DNA from: Cedecea davisae DSM 4568
GTDB taxonomy: Bacteria > Pseudomonadota > Gammaproteobacteria > Enterobacterales > Enterobacteriaceae
Length of the DNA: 64,000 bases
Reading direction: 5' to 3'
NCBI RefSeq assembly: GCF_000412335.2
Contig: NZ_KE161030.1
Location: 2,518,526-2,582,525 of the forward strand
Shown piece by piece: positions 32,595 to 41,965 of the stretch. Under the pieces are notes generated by a model. The model saw nothing but the letters and a program-made list of their open reading frames with translations. It was not told the origin of the DNA and did not search any database. The translations under genes and the position numbers were made by a program. Every line of letters starts with the position of its first letter. Position 1 is the stretch's first letter.

Positions 32595-33902
32595 TTTCAG
32601 ATGGTTGGCAATGGCGTTAAACATCAGCGAAGCCTCAAGCGGCTGAGCGCTGAAGGAAGGTTCCGCCTTCGGCCAGGTTGACCACTGCACGATGACCAGC
32701 TTCTCTTTCTGGTTAACCATAATTATCTGCCCGTAGATGCCAAGCGCCCACATGGAGTCTTTACTTTCCAGGCCGTGCTTCGGCCCCACATCGCCCGCAT
32801 TAGCCGGGACGCTATTGTTCCACCACTCATAGCCGTAGCTGCCGTCCGGATGCGCGGCGGTGACGGATTTCTCAGCTTTATTCCAGCTTCGAGCCTGCTC
32901 AACCCAGTTATCCGGGAGCATTTTCTTGCCGTCCGGCAAGACGCCGTTATTCATAATGAACAGGCCAAATTTGCCCCAGTCTTCAAGAGTGGCGTTGAAG
33001 CCGTGCGCGCCCACGTCGTGTTTGCCTTTCAGGTAGCTGTGCCAGACGCCGTCATTCGTCATGCCGTACGGCTGCCAGATAGCGTCCTGCAGGTTCTGCG
33101 CCAGAGACTTGCCGGTGGCTTTTTCCAGGGTATCGCCCAGCAGCCACGCGCCGCCGGAAGAGTAAGACCAGGCCTCGCCGGGCTTAGCGTAAGCTTTACG
33201 CTGAGGATCTTTTACCAGCTTATTCACGCAGTCGTAAGTATTGCTGCTGGCTTCGCACTGGGTGAGTTTGGCAAAGTCGGACTCTGGATTAGTGTAATCT
33301 TCACCCCAGGTCACGCCCGAAGTGTGCTGCAACAGCTGGCGCACGGTGACGTGCTCCCAGGCTGTCCCTTTGACGTCAGGATTATATTTAACAATTTCGT
33401 CGTCCAGCGAGGCGATCTTGCCCTCTTTGAGCGCCACGCCCACCAGCGTGGAAACCACCGACTTACCTACCGAGCGTGAGGTCCAAAGCGTGGTCGGCGT
33501 ATTTCCCTCAGCGTAATAATCCGAGACAACTTTACCGTCTTTAATCACCATCATGCCGGTCACGCTGTTGCGCTTGAGGTAATCCGCCAGTTTAAAATCG
33601 TGCCCCTGGTATTGATAACTTACGCTGGATAAATCCTGCCCGGCACGCGGGATTGGCACCGCCTTTCCGGCTTTAAAGACATCGCCTTCATAAGAGCGAT
33701 AGTCATTGCGAAAACCAATCACCCGCTGCTGTTGGTTCCACGTCAGCATATCTTTTACCGCGGGCAGCTGAGAGTCAGCCGGTGCCGGGCAGTGGGTCAA
33801 TTGCAGAGTCTGGCAGTCGCTCGTTGCGGGAGCCGCATTTGCCTGCATGGCGGCACCCAGGCAGAGGGCAAGCAGGCAAATTCCGGTTTTCATTTTAGTC
33901 AT
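32592..33902 (-). CDS. Exported serine hydrolase of the class C beta-lactamase/PBP family
   Basis: A 436-residue protein with signal peptide (MTKMKTGICLLALCLGAAMQANA, cleaved after ANA). Active-site SxxK is SVGK in TSRSVGKSVVS near residue 147; second motif is YSS (AWSYSSGGAWLLG); the HTSGVTWGEDY loop is typical of EstB/6-aminohexanoate-hydrolase-like members. Substrate unknown: peptidoglycan peptide, ester or amide. Not expected to be a strong beta-lactamase, since YxN is YSS. AAGGA seven bases before the start. Confidence 0.85.
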   Translation of the reverse strand: MTKMKTGICLLALCLGAAMQANAAPATSDCQTLQLTHCPAPADSQLPAVKDMLTWNQQQRVIGFRNDYRSYEGDVFKAGKAVPIPRAGQDLSSVSYQYQGHDFKLADYLKRNSVTGMMVIKDGKVVSDYYAEGNTPTTLWTSRSVGKSVVSTLVGVALKEGKIASLDDEIVKYNPDVKGTAWEHVTVRQLLQHTSGVTWGEDYTNPESDFAKLTQCEASSNTYDCVNKLVKDPQRKAYAKPGEAWSYSSGGAWLLGDTLEKATGKSLAQNLQDAIWQPYGMTNDGVWHSYLKGKHDVGAHGFNATLEDWGKFGLFIMNNGVLPDGKKMLPDNWVEQARSWNKAEKSVTAAHPDGSYGYEWWNNSVPANAGDVGPKHGLESKDSMWALGIYGQIIMVNQKEKLVIVQWSTWPKAEPSFSAQPLEASLMFNAIANHLK

Positions 33903-34029
33903 AGTGTTTTCCTTCAGATTGGCGTAATGGCCTGTTAACCCGAGGAACTTTAGGGCAGAGATCTCAATAATTGATATCGGTTAGCGGGGGAATATCCCCC
34001 GCCAGATAGCGTTGTCGAGTCTGAGGGGC

Positions 34030-34057
34030 AAAAAAAAGCCCCCGCGCTGGCGGAGGC
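34030..34057 (-). terminator. Terminator of mqo
   Basis: Minus strand GCCTCCGC-CAGC-GCGGGGGC (one G-T pair) followed by T7, 28 bases beyond the mqo stop. Confidence 0.85.
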
Positions 34058-34085
34058 TTGATTCAGTTCGCTATAGCGCGGAGGT

Positions 34086-35744
34086 TTAGAGCGCCATATC
34101 GTGCTGCGGGGATGCTTCAGCTTTTGGCTCCGCCGGTTTGGCCTGCGGGAGCGCGCTCTGGTCGTTCATCTGAATAACCGGAGGTTTGGTCAGTTGCAGC
34201 GTCGCCGCAGTGTCGTTCCAGACCTTCTGGGTCAGTTCAACATTGCCGTTCATCTCCTGGCCGTAGCTTGGCACCACGGAGCGGATTTTGCTCTGCCATT
34301 CCGGCGAGTTGAACTGCTCAGGGAACATTTTCTTAAGCACGTTCAGCGTAATTGGCGCTGCGGTAGAAGCACCAGGAGATGCGCCCAGCAGTGCAGAGAT
34401 GGTTTTCTGCTGGTCAACAACCACTTCGGTACCCAACTTCAGCACGCCGCCTTTATCTTCATCTTTTTTGATGATCTGTACGCGCTGGCCCGCCTGAATA
34501 AGTTTCCAGTCTTCTTTACGCGCGTCCGGGTAGTACTCTTTCAGCGCTTCAAAACGGTCTTCATCGCTCAGCATAACCTGGCCAATCAGGTATTTAACCA
34601 GATCGAAATTATCCAGGCCCACGTCGGTCATCGGCATAAAGTTGCTGGTGGTCGTGGTGCTCAGCAGGTCAAAGAACGAGCCGTTTTTCAGGAACTTGGT
34701 TGAGAAGGTTGCGAATGGCCCGAACAGCACCACGCGCTTGCCGTCGATAAAGCGGGCATCGATATGCGGGACGGACATTGGCGGTGCGCCAACGGAAGCC
34801 TGGCCGTATACTTTTTCCAGATGCTTGCTTGTCACCGCCGGGTTTTCGGTCATCAGGAACGAACCGCCTACCGGGAAGCCAGCGTAATTTTTAGATTCCG
34901 GAATGCCGGTTTCCTGCAATAATTTCAGCGCGCCGCCGCCGGCACCGATGAACACATATTTAGCGTCGATAGCGTGCTCTTTGCCGCTATTTACGTCTTT
35001 AATAGTGACGTGCCAGGAATTGTCGCCATTGCGTTTGAAGTCGGTAACTTCAGAAGAGGTTTGCAGCGCAAAGTTCGGGCTTTTTTTCAGGCTGCCGATC
35101 AGCTGGCGGGTAATTTCGCCGTAGTTAACGTCGGTGCCTACCGGCGTCCAGGTGGCGGCGACTTTCTGGTTTGCGTCGCGGCCTTCCATTACCAGCGGAG
35201 CCCATTGCTTAATTTGCTGGTGATCGGTGGAGAATTTCATCCCCTGGAACAAGGTTGTTTTTTGCAGCGCATCATAACGTTTGGTCAGATACTCGACGTT
35301 TTTATCGCCCCAGACAAAACTCATATGCGGAGTGGAATTAATAAACGAATGCGGGTCATTCAAAATACCGCGCTGAATTTGCGCCGACCAGAATTGTCGG
35401 GAAATCATAAACTGTTCGTTAATTTCCAGCGCTTTGCTCACGTCGATAGAACCGTCCGGACGCTCCGGCGTATAGTTCAGTTCCATATTCGCCGAGTGGC
35501 CCGTACCGGCGTTATTCCAGCCGTTAGAGGACTCAAGCGCAACGCCGTCCAGCTTCTCAACCATGACCTGTTTCCAGTCCGGTTGCAGCTCCTGAAGCCA
35601 GGTGCCAAGGGAGGCGCTCATGATCCCACCGCCAATTAGCAGGAAGTCGGTTTTTTGCGCGGCGTCGTCTTTAGCGTAGCTAGCTGAGCTTGCCAATAAC
35701 GCAAGTGTAGTCAGGGAAATAATTGTCTTTTTCATTGCAGGCAT
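34086..35744 (-). CDS. mqo: Malate:quinone oxidoreductase Mqo
   Basis: A 552-residue FAD enzyme. FAD motif [16 protein letters not shown] near residue 35, then the family signature [23 protein letters not shown]. It oxidises malate to oxaloacetate and passes electrons to quinone at the inner membrane. The N-terminus ([20 protein letters not shown]) looks like a signal peptide, as in E. coli Mqo, although the enzyme is described as peripheral membrane. Start at 35744; ATG 35735 is the alternative matching E. coli. A Pro/Ala/Gln-rich tail (about 25 residues) is at the C-terminus. Confidence 0.95.
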   Translation of the reverse strand: MPAMKKTIISLTTLALLASSASYAKDDAAQKTDFLLIGGGIMSASLGTWLQELQPDWKQVMVEKLDGVALESSNGWNNAGTGHSANMELNYTPERPDGSIDVSKALEINEQFMISRQFWSAQIQRGILNDPHSFINSTPHMSFVWGDKNVEYLTKRYDALQKTTLFQGMKFSTDHQQIKQWAPLVMEGRDANQKVAATWTPVGTDVNYGEITRQLIGSLKKSPNFALQTSSEVTDFKRNGDNSWHVTIKDVNSGKEHAIDAKYVFIGAGGGALKLLQETGIPESKNYAGFPVGGSFLMTENPAVTSKHLEKVYGQASVGAPPMSVPHIDARFIDGKRVVLFGPFATFSTKFLKNGSFFDLLSTTTTSNFMPMTDVGLDNFDLVKYLIGQVMLSDEDRFEALKEYYPDARKEDWKLIQAGQRVQIIKKDEDKGGVLKLGTEVVVDQQKTISALLGASPGASTAAPITLNVLKKMFPEQFNSPEWQSKIRSVVPSYGQEMNGNVELTQKVWNDTAATLQLTKPPVIQMNDQSALPQAKPAEPKAEASPQHDMAL

Positions 35745-36042
35745 AATATTAATATTGCATCGCAGGTGAATGAAGTCATTCTATGTTAACCCAGTTTCAC
35801 GATATTTTAAAATCTCATTCACAATTTTAATAGTCCATACAATTAATACCGATGATTTTTTTAATTAAAAAAACCAAATATCTTTCAGTAATTTGATTTA
35901 ATATTCCGGTAAAATATATCCTGTAACGTTGCGTTATTATCGGCTAATTCGCTTATTTATCGGGATGTTATTAGCAAAAAATCCACGCCGCGGCATGGAT
36001 TCTGAATCCCGAATACAGGACATTAATGATTTGCTTTCAGGG
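35745..36042. promoter_or_regulatory. AT-rich mqo upstream region (298 bp)
   Basis: No gene. Very A/T-rich around 35800-35940 and must hold the mqo promoter; I see no unambiguous operator. Its right end carries the terminator of the FMN reductase gene (35975-36002). Confidence 0.5.
35975..36002 (-). terminator. Terminator of the FMN reductase gene
   Basis: Minus strand AATCCATGCC-GC-GGCGTGGATT (one mismatch) followed by TTTTGC, 41 bases beyond the reductase stop. Confidence 0.75.
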
Positions 36043-36603
36043 TTAGCCGTTTGTGCTATTTTTCTCTACCACGTTTAAAAACACCTCCAGCTGAGCGCGA
36101 ATATGCGCCCTCGTCACCGGGTCGGTCAGACGGCCATTCTCAATTTTTTGTTCGGCAAAACTGATCGCGATTTCCGGCAGCGGCACCATATTGCACAGCA
36201 TGGATGCCAGCGTTTCACGCAGTTGATACTGCGCGCGAACCCCGCCCAATGCCCCCGAGGACTGCGAAACAAAGAAGACATATTTGCCCATCATGCAGCT
36301 GGCGCGCACGGGCCGTGAGAGCCAATCAAGCGCGTTCTTTAATACTCCCGGCATGCCGTGATTGTATTCCGGTAGCGTAATAATGACGGCGCCGGCCTCT
36401 TCAACCCGCCCTCTCGCGGCGATGACGGCCGCCGGAAGTTCACCTTTTTCCAGATCCTGACAATAATGCGGTAAAGCACCGATATCGAGCGCATCGAGGC
36501 TTACCTGCGGCGGCAGGCACTCGCCAATGCTGGTCAATATCGCGTGGGAGGCAGAAGCCGCCCGCAGGCTGCCAGCCAGCCCAATAAATCGTAATGTTTT
36601 CAT
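36043..36603 (-). CDS. NADPH-dependent FMN reductase (ChrR/YieF-like)
   Basis: A 186-residue flavodoxin-like quinone/chromate reductase-type protein. FMN phosphate loop GLAGSLRAASASH (residues 8-20) and the signature ITLPEYNHGMPGVLKNALDWLSRP near 75-98. These enzymes reduce quinones, azo dyes or metals with NAD(P)H and protect from oxidative stress. AAGGAG seven bases before the ATG. Divergent from the AraC regulator 98 bases away, which likely controls it. Confidence 0.9.
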   Translation of the reverse strand: MKTLRFIGLAGSLRAASASHAILTSIGECLPPQVSLDALDIGALPHYCQDLEKGELPAAVIAARGRVEEAGAVIITLPEYNHGMPGVLKNALDWLSRPVRASCMMGKYVFFVSQSSGALGGVRAQYQLRETLASMLCNMVPLPEIAISFAEQKIENGRLTDPVTRAHIRAQLEVFLNVVEKNSTNG

Positions 36604-36701
36604 ATTTATTCTCCTTAAATATTATCGATGGGCGTATTATCTGCGAAAGAAACACGAACTTCTTTCGCCAATCCGCCATGATTATTTGCTGGAGCGCCAC
36701 T

Positions 36702-37472
36702 ATGTCAGGATCGCCGCTGCCGACCATCGTCGCTTCGGGAATGTCCCATCCCCGGGGAGATGAGGTAACCTTTCATCACCATTCACAGGGGCAATTGAGC
36801 ATTGCGCTGCAAGGCACCATCAGGCTGCAAACCGAAAGCGGATGGTGGCTGGCAACGCCGGGTAATGGCATCTGGGTGCCGCCGGGGGTTCCACACAGGG
36901 CTGTGTATGCCGAGCAATCGCGGCTCATTAATCTACGCTTTGCCGGAGGGTTTGAGAGCCAGTTGCCCCAGCTTTGCACGCTGGTAGTGGCGTCTACGCT
37001 ATTAACCGAACTGGCGAAAGAGGCGCTGGCTATTTACGAAACGGGCGAAGCTGACGCTCAGCTCGAGCCTATTTCTCAGTTAATTCACTTTCAGATCCGC
37101 AAACATGTGCTGAAAGTGGAGCTGTTTGTGGCCGAAGGGAAGGATAAGCGATTGAGGATAATCACTCAGTTGCTCAGGGAAGATCCGGCCTGCAATAAGA
37201 CCCTTGATCAACTGGCCGCTCAAGCATTTACCAGCCCACGGACGCTCGGCAGGCTGTTTGAGAATGAAACCGGCATGAGCTTTACCCGCTGGCGCGAGCG
37301 GCTGAGGATGATCGGTGCCGTAGAAAAATTGGTTAATGGTGAGCCCATCATCCGGGTGGCCGGAGATATGGGCTATCAAAGTGCCAGCAGCTTTACTACC
37401 GCTTTTACCCGAATAATCGGCTCACCGCCTGCACGTTACCTTAAAGCGACCTTAGGGCCAGATAAGAGCTGA
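36702..37472 (+). CDS. AraC-family regulator with N-terminal cupin
   Basis: A 256-residue regulator; I choose ATG 36702 with GGAG seven bases before it. N-terminal cupin (FHHHSQGQLSIALQGTIRL, WVPPGVPHRAVY) and C-terminal AraC domain (LDQLAAQAFTSPRTLGRLFENETGMSF and MGYQSASSFTTAFTRIIGSPPARYL). NimR-like overall. Candidate targets are the divergent FMN reductase and the convergent MFS pump, whose 3' end overlaps this gene by 37 bases. Inducer unknown. Confidence 0.9.
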   Translation: MSGSPLPTIVASGMSHPRGDEVTFHHHSQGQLSIALQGTIRLQTESGWWLATPGNGIWVPPGVPHRAVYAEQSRLINLRFAGGFESQLPQLCTLVVASTLLTELAKEALAIYETGEADAQLEPISQLIHFQIRKHVLKVELFVAEGKDKRLRIITQLLREDPACNKTLDQLAAQAFTSPRTLGRLFENETGMSFTRWRERLRMIGAVEKLVNGEPIIRVAGDMGYQSASSFTTAFTRIIGSPPARYLKATLGPDKS

Positions 37473-38857
37473 CGCCGGGTAATGGCCGCAGCGCCCAGCG
37501 CGAGCATCATCACAACTTCCACGGCCAGGAAGCCAATCATCGCCAGCGAATAATCCCCGCTTTGCTGGTGCAAATGCAGGAATAATGCCCCGAGAATGGC
37601 AGGCCCAAGGCCCAGAGCCGACTGCTGTAAAGTGCTGAGGATGGCGCTCGCCGCTCCGGCATCATTTAGCTCGATGTCACGCATCCCGATGCGGTAGAAA
37701 CTGTTGACTATCAGCGCCTGCCCGTAGCCCACCACCAGCGTGGCGGGCGCAATGGCCAGCGGCCCGGCATGAACGCCAAAGTGATAAAGCGTCGCTATCA
37801 GCCCCAGCAGGCCAGCCACCTGAATGGCTACCCCGCTAAGCAAAATCGTGCTTAGCGAATGGCGAACAATCAGCCTTGGCGCAAACCAGGCCGAGACAAA
37901 ATAAGAGATACCCATAGCGATAAAACTGTTGCCCGACTGCCAGGGTGCCATGCCCATTCCAGACTGCAACGTCAGCGCCATGCAGAACATAAAGCCCGAC
38001 CAGCAGGTGAAGAACAGCAGCGCAATCAGCAAGCCGAAGCGAATGCTGCCCAGTTTGAGCAGGCGCGGCGGCAGTAGAGGCTGCAAGCCGCGCTGCTGCT
38101 GGCTAAGCGCGCCGACGCGCATCAGATAGCCCAGCGGGAGCGTCGCCGCCAGCATCAGTTGCAGCTGCCACGGCCAATGTAGCTCCGGTCCGAGCGCCAT
38201 CGGGAACAGCAGGCAGCAGAGCATCAGCGCCAGAGTCAATGTGCCCTGCCAGTCGATACGAGAATGAGCGTCACTCCGGGTTTCGGGAATATAGAAACGG
38301 CTAAGCAGCAGCACCAGCAGGCAAATCGGCACGTTAATAAAGAAAGCGTTACGCCACCCCAGCCCGGCAATATCCGCCGAGACCAGCCAGCCGCCGCCCA
38401 TCTGGCCGATAATAAACGCGATACCGCCTATTCCGCCGTAGAGACTAATGGCGCGGGCGTGCGCCGTCCCCTTCAATGTAACGTGCAGCGTGGCGAGGAT
38501 CTGCGGCACGATAAGCGCTGCCCCCATACCCTGAAGCGTGCGCGCCGCCAGCAGTTCGCTTACCGACCCGGCTATCCCGCATAGCAAAGAAGCAATGCCG
38601 AACAAGGCCACGCCCCAAAGCAAAATGCGCCGCCGGCCGTGGTTGTCGCCCAGCTTGCTGCCTACCGCCAGGCTAACGGCAAACGCCACGCCGTACAGCG
38701 CCACAATTAGCTCCAGCTGGGTCGGCGTGGTGCCGAGTGACTGGGTAATAGAGTCCAGCGCAACGTTGGTTATCGAGGTGTCGATTAGCGGCAGCATCTG
38801 GCCCGTTAACAACAGCACCAGGCCAGCGCGGCCGGGTGAAACAGGCGAATTATTCAT
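37436..38857 (-). CDS. MFS multidrug transporter, DHA2 (EmrB/QacA) type, 14 helices
   Basis: A 473-residue transporter; ATG 38857 has GGAG six bases before it. Motif A in GSKLGDNHGRRRILLWG, motif C-like region GGIAFIIGQMGGGWLV, and 14 predicted helices. Drives export of drugs or metabolites with protons. Its 3' end overlaps the AraC gene on the other strand by 37 bases. Divergent from the XRE-type regulator 38969-39844 with a clear inverted repeat between the starts, so that protein is the likely local repressor. Confidence 0.92.
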   Translation of the reverse strand: MNNSPVSPGRAGLVLLLTGQMLPLIDTSITNVALDSITQSLGTTPTQLELIVALYGVAFAVSLAVGSKLGDNHGRRRILLWGVALFGIASLLCGIAGSVSELLAARTLQGMGAALIVPQILATLHVTLKGTAHARAISLYGGIGGIAFIIGQMGGGWLVSADIAGLGWRNAFFINVPICLLVLLLSRFYIPETRSDAHSRIDWQGTLTLALMLCCLLFPMALGPELHWPWQLQLMLAATLPLGYLMRVGALSQQQRGLQPLLPPRLLKLGSIRFGLLIALLFFTCWSGFMFCMALTLQSGMGMAPWQSGNSFIAMGISYFVSAWFAPRLIVRHSLSTILLSGVAIQVAGLLGLIATLYHFGVHAGPLAIAPATLVVGYGQALIVNSFYRIGMRDIELNDAGAASAILSTLQQSALGLGPAILGALFLHLHQQSGDYSLAMIGFLAVEVVMMLALGAAAITRRQLLSGPKVALR

Positions 38858-38915
38858 CAGGGACTCCATTGCATAGTTCGGGATACCGACGTAGCATTCC
38901 TGATAATTTAACCGG

Positions 38916-38941
38916 GTACCAGTTCCTGCTTATACTGGTAC
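38916..38941. promoter_or_regulatory. Inverted-repeat operator between the MFS and XRE regulator genes
   Basis: GTACCAGT (38916-38923) and ACTGGTAC (38934-38941) are perfect 8-bp arms 10 bases apart, and an overlapping CTGGTACTGG extends the right arm. It lies 58 bases from the MFS start and 27 from the regulator start, ideal for joint control. Confidence 0.6.
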
Positions 38942-38968
38942 TGGCACTACTATTCTGGAGTATTTGTG

Positions 38969-39844
38969 ATGCTGCTCACTCAACCGGAGATGCGAACCGG
39001 CCCGCTGGACGACAGTCGAAAAATGCTGGCGCTGTTTTTACGCACCCGGCGCGAAAGCCTCGATCCCCAGCGGCTCGGCCTGCCGCGCAGCGGGCGGCGG
39101 CGGACGCCGGGTCTGAGGCGTGAAGAAGTTGCGCTACTCGCCGACATCGGCGTGACCTGGTATACCTGGCTTGAGCAGGGGCGTGAGGTAAACCCTTCTT
39201 CCGTCGCCATGGCGGCCATTGCCAGCGCGCTCCAGTGCTCCCCGGCGGAAACCCGCCACCTGTTTATTCTCGCCGGATTACCGCCTTCCGAAGCGCCCGC
39301 GGCAGCCCAATGTGAAAACCTGAGCCACGCCTCTCGCCGTATGCTGGACGCGCTGATGCCCAACCCGGCCAGTATTCAGAAGCCAAACTTTGACATCCTT
39401 GGCTATAACACGCACTTTTGCCGCCTGATGGGCGTTAATCTTGACGACGTTGAGCCGGAACATCACAACTGCATTTATCAGTATCTGACCAATGAAACCT
39501 GGCGCAGCCGGGTAGACTGCAATGAAGATGTGCTCCCGAAGTTCGTGGGCTGGTTCAGGGCGGGAATAACCGAGTATCGGGGCGATCCCCGCTGGGAGGC
39601 GCTGCTGGAGCAGTTTTTCAGCGTCTCGCCGGCTTTCCGGACGCTCTGGGAGCAGCGCTACGAAATTCGCAATATTGAAAACCACATTAAGCACTATACA
39701 CACCCGCAGATTGGCACTTTCGGTATGCAGCAGGTTAACTGGTATTCAGCCCCGCGCGACGGCTCGCGCCTGCTGGTTTATTTACCGATAGATGAAGTTG
39801 GAGAGCGCGCTTTGCGGCTATTTTCGGAATTGAAAGACGTTTAG
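38969..39844 (+). CDS. XRE-family regulator with MmyB-like ligand domain
   Basis: A 291-residue regulator (ATG 38969 with GGAG eight bases before; GTG 38966 is possible). Helix-turn-helix around residues 45-75 (TPGLRREEVALLADIGVTWYTWLEQGR), then an MmyB-like PAS/ligand-binding region (about 120-285, e.g. ILGYNTHFCRLMG and HPQIGTFGMQQVNWYSAPRDG). Relatives bind small hydrophobic ligands such as fatty acids. Divergent from the MFS pump across a palindrome. Confidence 0.9.
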   Translation: MLLTQPEMRTGPLDDSRKMLALFLRTRRESLDPQRLGLPRSGRRRTPGLRREEVALLADIGVTWYTWLEQGREVNPSSVAMAAIASALQCSPAETRHLFILAGLPPSEAPAAAQCENLSHASRRMLDALMPNPASIQKPNFDILGYNTHFCRLMGVNLDDVEPEHHNCIYQYLTNETWRSRVDCNEDVLPKFVGWFRAGITEYRGDPRWEALLEQFFSVSPAFRTLWEQRYEIRNIENHIKHYTHPQIGTFGMQQVNWYSAPRDGSRLLVYLPIDEVGERALRLFSELKDV

Positions 39845-40346
39845 CGATCCGCGCCGGGGCCAAATCGTTTCTGCACTGACCTTTAGACGACAAATCCCGG
39901 CATTTTTTTTGATTTAAGAATAACCTCAGGGAAACCCGCCCCGCCCGCAGAGATTGACCAAAGAATGAAATTTATGCCACGGCGAAATAGTTAAATTTAT
40001 CAAATAAATTCAAAAAATTAGCCTTATTTCACTGTTTATCGCCGCCGTTAGCCAAACCGCCGTTCAATTTTACAACAGGCAAAAATTCCCCTTCGCCCTC
40101 ACGGCGTGAAACATGCATCCGGCTTATAGGTTACTCAGGTGTTATCTCGCCATTGAATTGTTAACCAGGCTATGTAAAATCACGCTACTATGCTGAAACC
40201 ACGTAAATTCCTTTAACGCGACGAGCCGATAAAGCCGTTGCACGGTTTTGCGTGGCCGTATCTCACGTCGTGGACCATTTTCCTGTGCGGCGCTCCTGGC
40301 ATCCCGCGGCGGTTGGGTTTTAACCTTTTTCTCAGGGAACGTCTCA
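39845..40346. other. Gene-free stretch (502 bp) before the pseudokinase module
   Basis: No ORF that I trust. The left part (39890-40060) is A/T-rich; the right part (40200-40340) is G/C-rich with CACG/CGTG repeats (CCACGTAAA, TCACGTCGTGGACC) near 40200-40275. The 5' end of the SH3-lipoprotein mRNA must lie here, possibly with a long leader. No promoter box stood out. Confidence 0.4.
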
Positions 40347-40841
40347 ATGAAATTGCGAAGCCTGTTAGTCCTTCTTGTTGTCACTACGGTTGTCGGCTGC
40401 AAAGCGCCACCGCCTAAGATGACCGACGACACCATTGTGACCAGCACGGTGAACGGCGTCACCCTTACACACCGCTATATTGTCGAAGCTCCTGGCGAAT
40501 TTACGCCGGTTGATGCCAGCTATCGCGCACTTTATCCCGGCTCCATTATGAGCAAACCTGACTTTAGCGGTAAGGTGATTGGCCAGCTTGAGAACGGCCA
40601 GAGTTATACGGTACTTGGCGAAGTTGAAAATCATTGGTTCGCTATAGCCGAGCAGGATAAGCAGGAGCTGCTGGGCTACGTTCCGCTAAGAGCGCTGGTA
40701 AAAAGCGAGCTGTACGCCCAGGCTCTGAAGAAAGATCGCCCACGCCCGCGTCGCGCATCAAAAAAATCAACCTGCGTTGCGGTAGATGACAAAAGCAAAG
40801 CGTGCCAGAACGCGGATAGCGGAACCTGGATTATTAATTAA
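40347..40841 (+). CDS. SH3-domain lipoprotein (first gene of pseudokinase module)
   Basis: A 164-residue lipoprotein; ATG 40347 preceded by CAGGGA. Signal MKLRSLLVLLVVTTVV with lipobox VVGC. A bacterial SH3-like domain lies at about 58-115 (PGSIMSKPDFSGKVIGQL, HWFAIAE, LLGYVPLRALV). A basic stretch (KKDRPRPRRASKKS) and a short Cys-containing tail end it. SH3b domains bind peptidoglycan peptides or proteins. Same strand and close to the two next genes, so probably one operon. Not recognised as a named protein. Confidence 0.75.
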   Translation: MKLRSLLVLLVVTTVVGCKAPPPKMTDDTIVTSTVNGVTLTHRYIVEAPGEFTPVDASYRALYPGSIMSKPDFSGKVIGQLENGQSYTVLGEVENHWFAIAEQDKQELLGYVPLRALVKSELYAQALKKDRPRPRRASKKSTCVAVDDKSKACQNADSGTWIIN

Positions 40842-40964
40842 GCTTCCCGCAGGGGAAGCTGATAAAAAGTTGTTTCCGTGAGAGCACGGCGACGGTCAGC
40901 CAGGCAGTCTGAGCAGGCATTGATTGTAGCCCTCCCCCCTACACACAGGCTAACAAGGATTTTT

Positions 40965-41927
40965 ATGAAACTCTGGCTTTCGGGTATGGCGCTGCTGTTT
41001 GCCTCCACTACCGTTTGGGCAGGGAACTACCGCATCGTTCAATCCCCGTCACAGAAGCTGGACGTCTGGATAGACAACGTCAAAAGCAACTCTCCGCAAA
41101 GCTGGTGCGGCAGTGAACTCCCGCTGCGCATCGTGGCCAACGGCGATAAAAACCCTCAGGTTCTGAAAAGCTTTATGCCCCGCCTTGGGGTTTTGCTGGA
41201 AAACCAATGCAGCGAGATTGAGCGCGTAAACTGGCAGTTGGAAGATACCGGCGGCACCACCGTCGCCCACGGTACGGCCAGCAAAGCTAAAGATTGGGAG
41301 CTCTCGGTTGACTCGCAGCTCTCTTCCCTTGCCGCTACCAGCGAGCGCCCTGAAGATCTTTCTACGCCGTTGGACCGCACGCCGTGGCTGGAATTTACCC
41401 TGCAGGATGGCTGCCATTTGCGCACCTTCTGGCAGGGCGATGCCAGCAGCAGCGCGCTGTTTATTCCGAGTAAAGTAAACGGCAAATGTGAAAAGGGCGG
41501 CTGGCTAAACGGCAGCAGCGAAGTGGTGCAAAACGCCAGCAACGGCGCACAAAAGCGCATGACGATGTCCTTTGTACACGGTTTCCCGGTGAGCGGCCTT
41601 AATCCGGCGGCAGATGCCGACAGCCTGCTTATCACCAGCGTGAATAATGAGCGTATGGTGGTCAGCAATGAGCATGCCCCGCAGAGCTGGCTGATTTTGC
41701 CCTACCGCCCGGAAATTAACGGCTGGAAAACCAGCGGCACCGTCGCCGTCGAAGTGCCTCGCGACATGGCTCTCGATGAACAACGCCTCCAGGCGAGGCT
41801 AAACGACGTGCGTAAGCTATGGGCTGGCTGGCTGACTCCCAATACCACCATTACGCTGGTGTTGATCGAGTCTCTGCATCCGCAGCTGCGCGATCCGGCA
41901 GCCGGTGCGTGGCGCGTCCAAAAATAA
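40965..41927 (+). CDS. Exported protein of unknown function (second gene of pseudokinase module)
   Basis: A 320-residue protein; ATG 40965 with AAGGA before it. Clear signal peptide (MKLWLSGMALLFASTTVWA, cleavage after VWA). The mature part is predicted soluble and periplasmic, with a few Cys (in SWCGSELP, ENQCSEIE, DGCHLRTF, NGKCEKGG) that could form disulfides. No domain recognised. It lies 38 bases before the pseudokinase gene and 123 bases after the SH3 lipoprotein gene. Confidence 0.7.
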   Translation: MKLWLSGMALLFASTTVWAGNYRIVQSPSQKLDVWIDNVKSNSPQSWCGSELPLRIVANGDKNPQVLKSFMPRLGVLLENQCSEIERVNWQLEDTGGTTVAHGTASKAKDWELSVDSQLSSLAATSERPEDLSTPLDRTPWLEFTLQDGCHLRTFWQGDASSSALFIPSKVNGKCEKGGWLNGSSEVVQNASNGAQKRMTMSFVHGFPVSGLNPAADADSLLITSVNNERMVVSNEHAPQSWLILPYRPEINGWKTSGTVAVEVPRDMALDEQRLQARLNDVRKLWAGWLTPNTTITLVLIESLHPQLRDPAAGAWRVQK

Positions 41928-41965
41928 TCATTTTGCATGTTGCACGATTTCGCGCAGAGAACATC

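Noticed and set aside
32592-33902. Serine hydrolase as an AmpC-type resistance enzyme
   Set aside because: SxxK is present but the YxN motif is YSS and the sequence resembles EstB/6-aminohexanoate-hydrolase types; resistance cannot be claimed.
40365-40634. Minus-strand ORF within the SH3 lipoprotein gene
   Set aside because: No start signal; the plus strand has a clean lipoprotein signal and SH3 domain.
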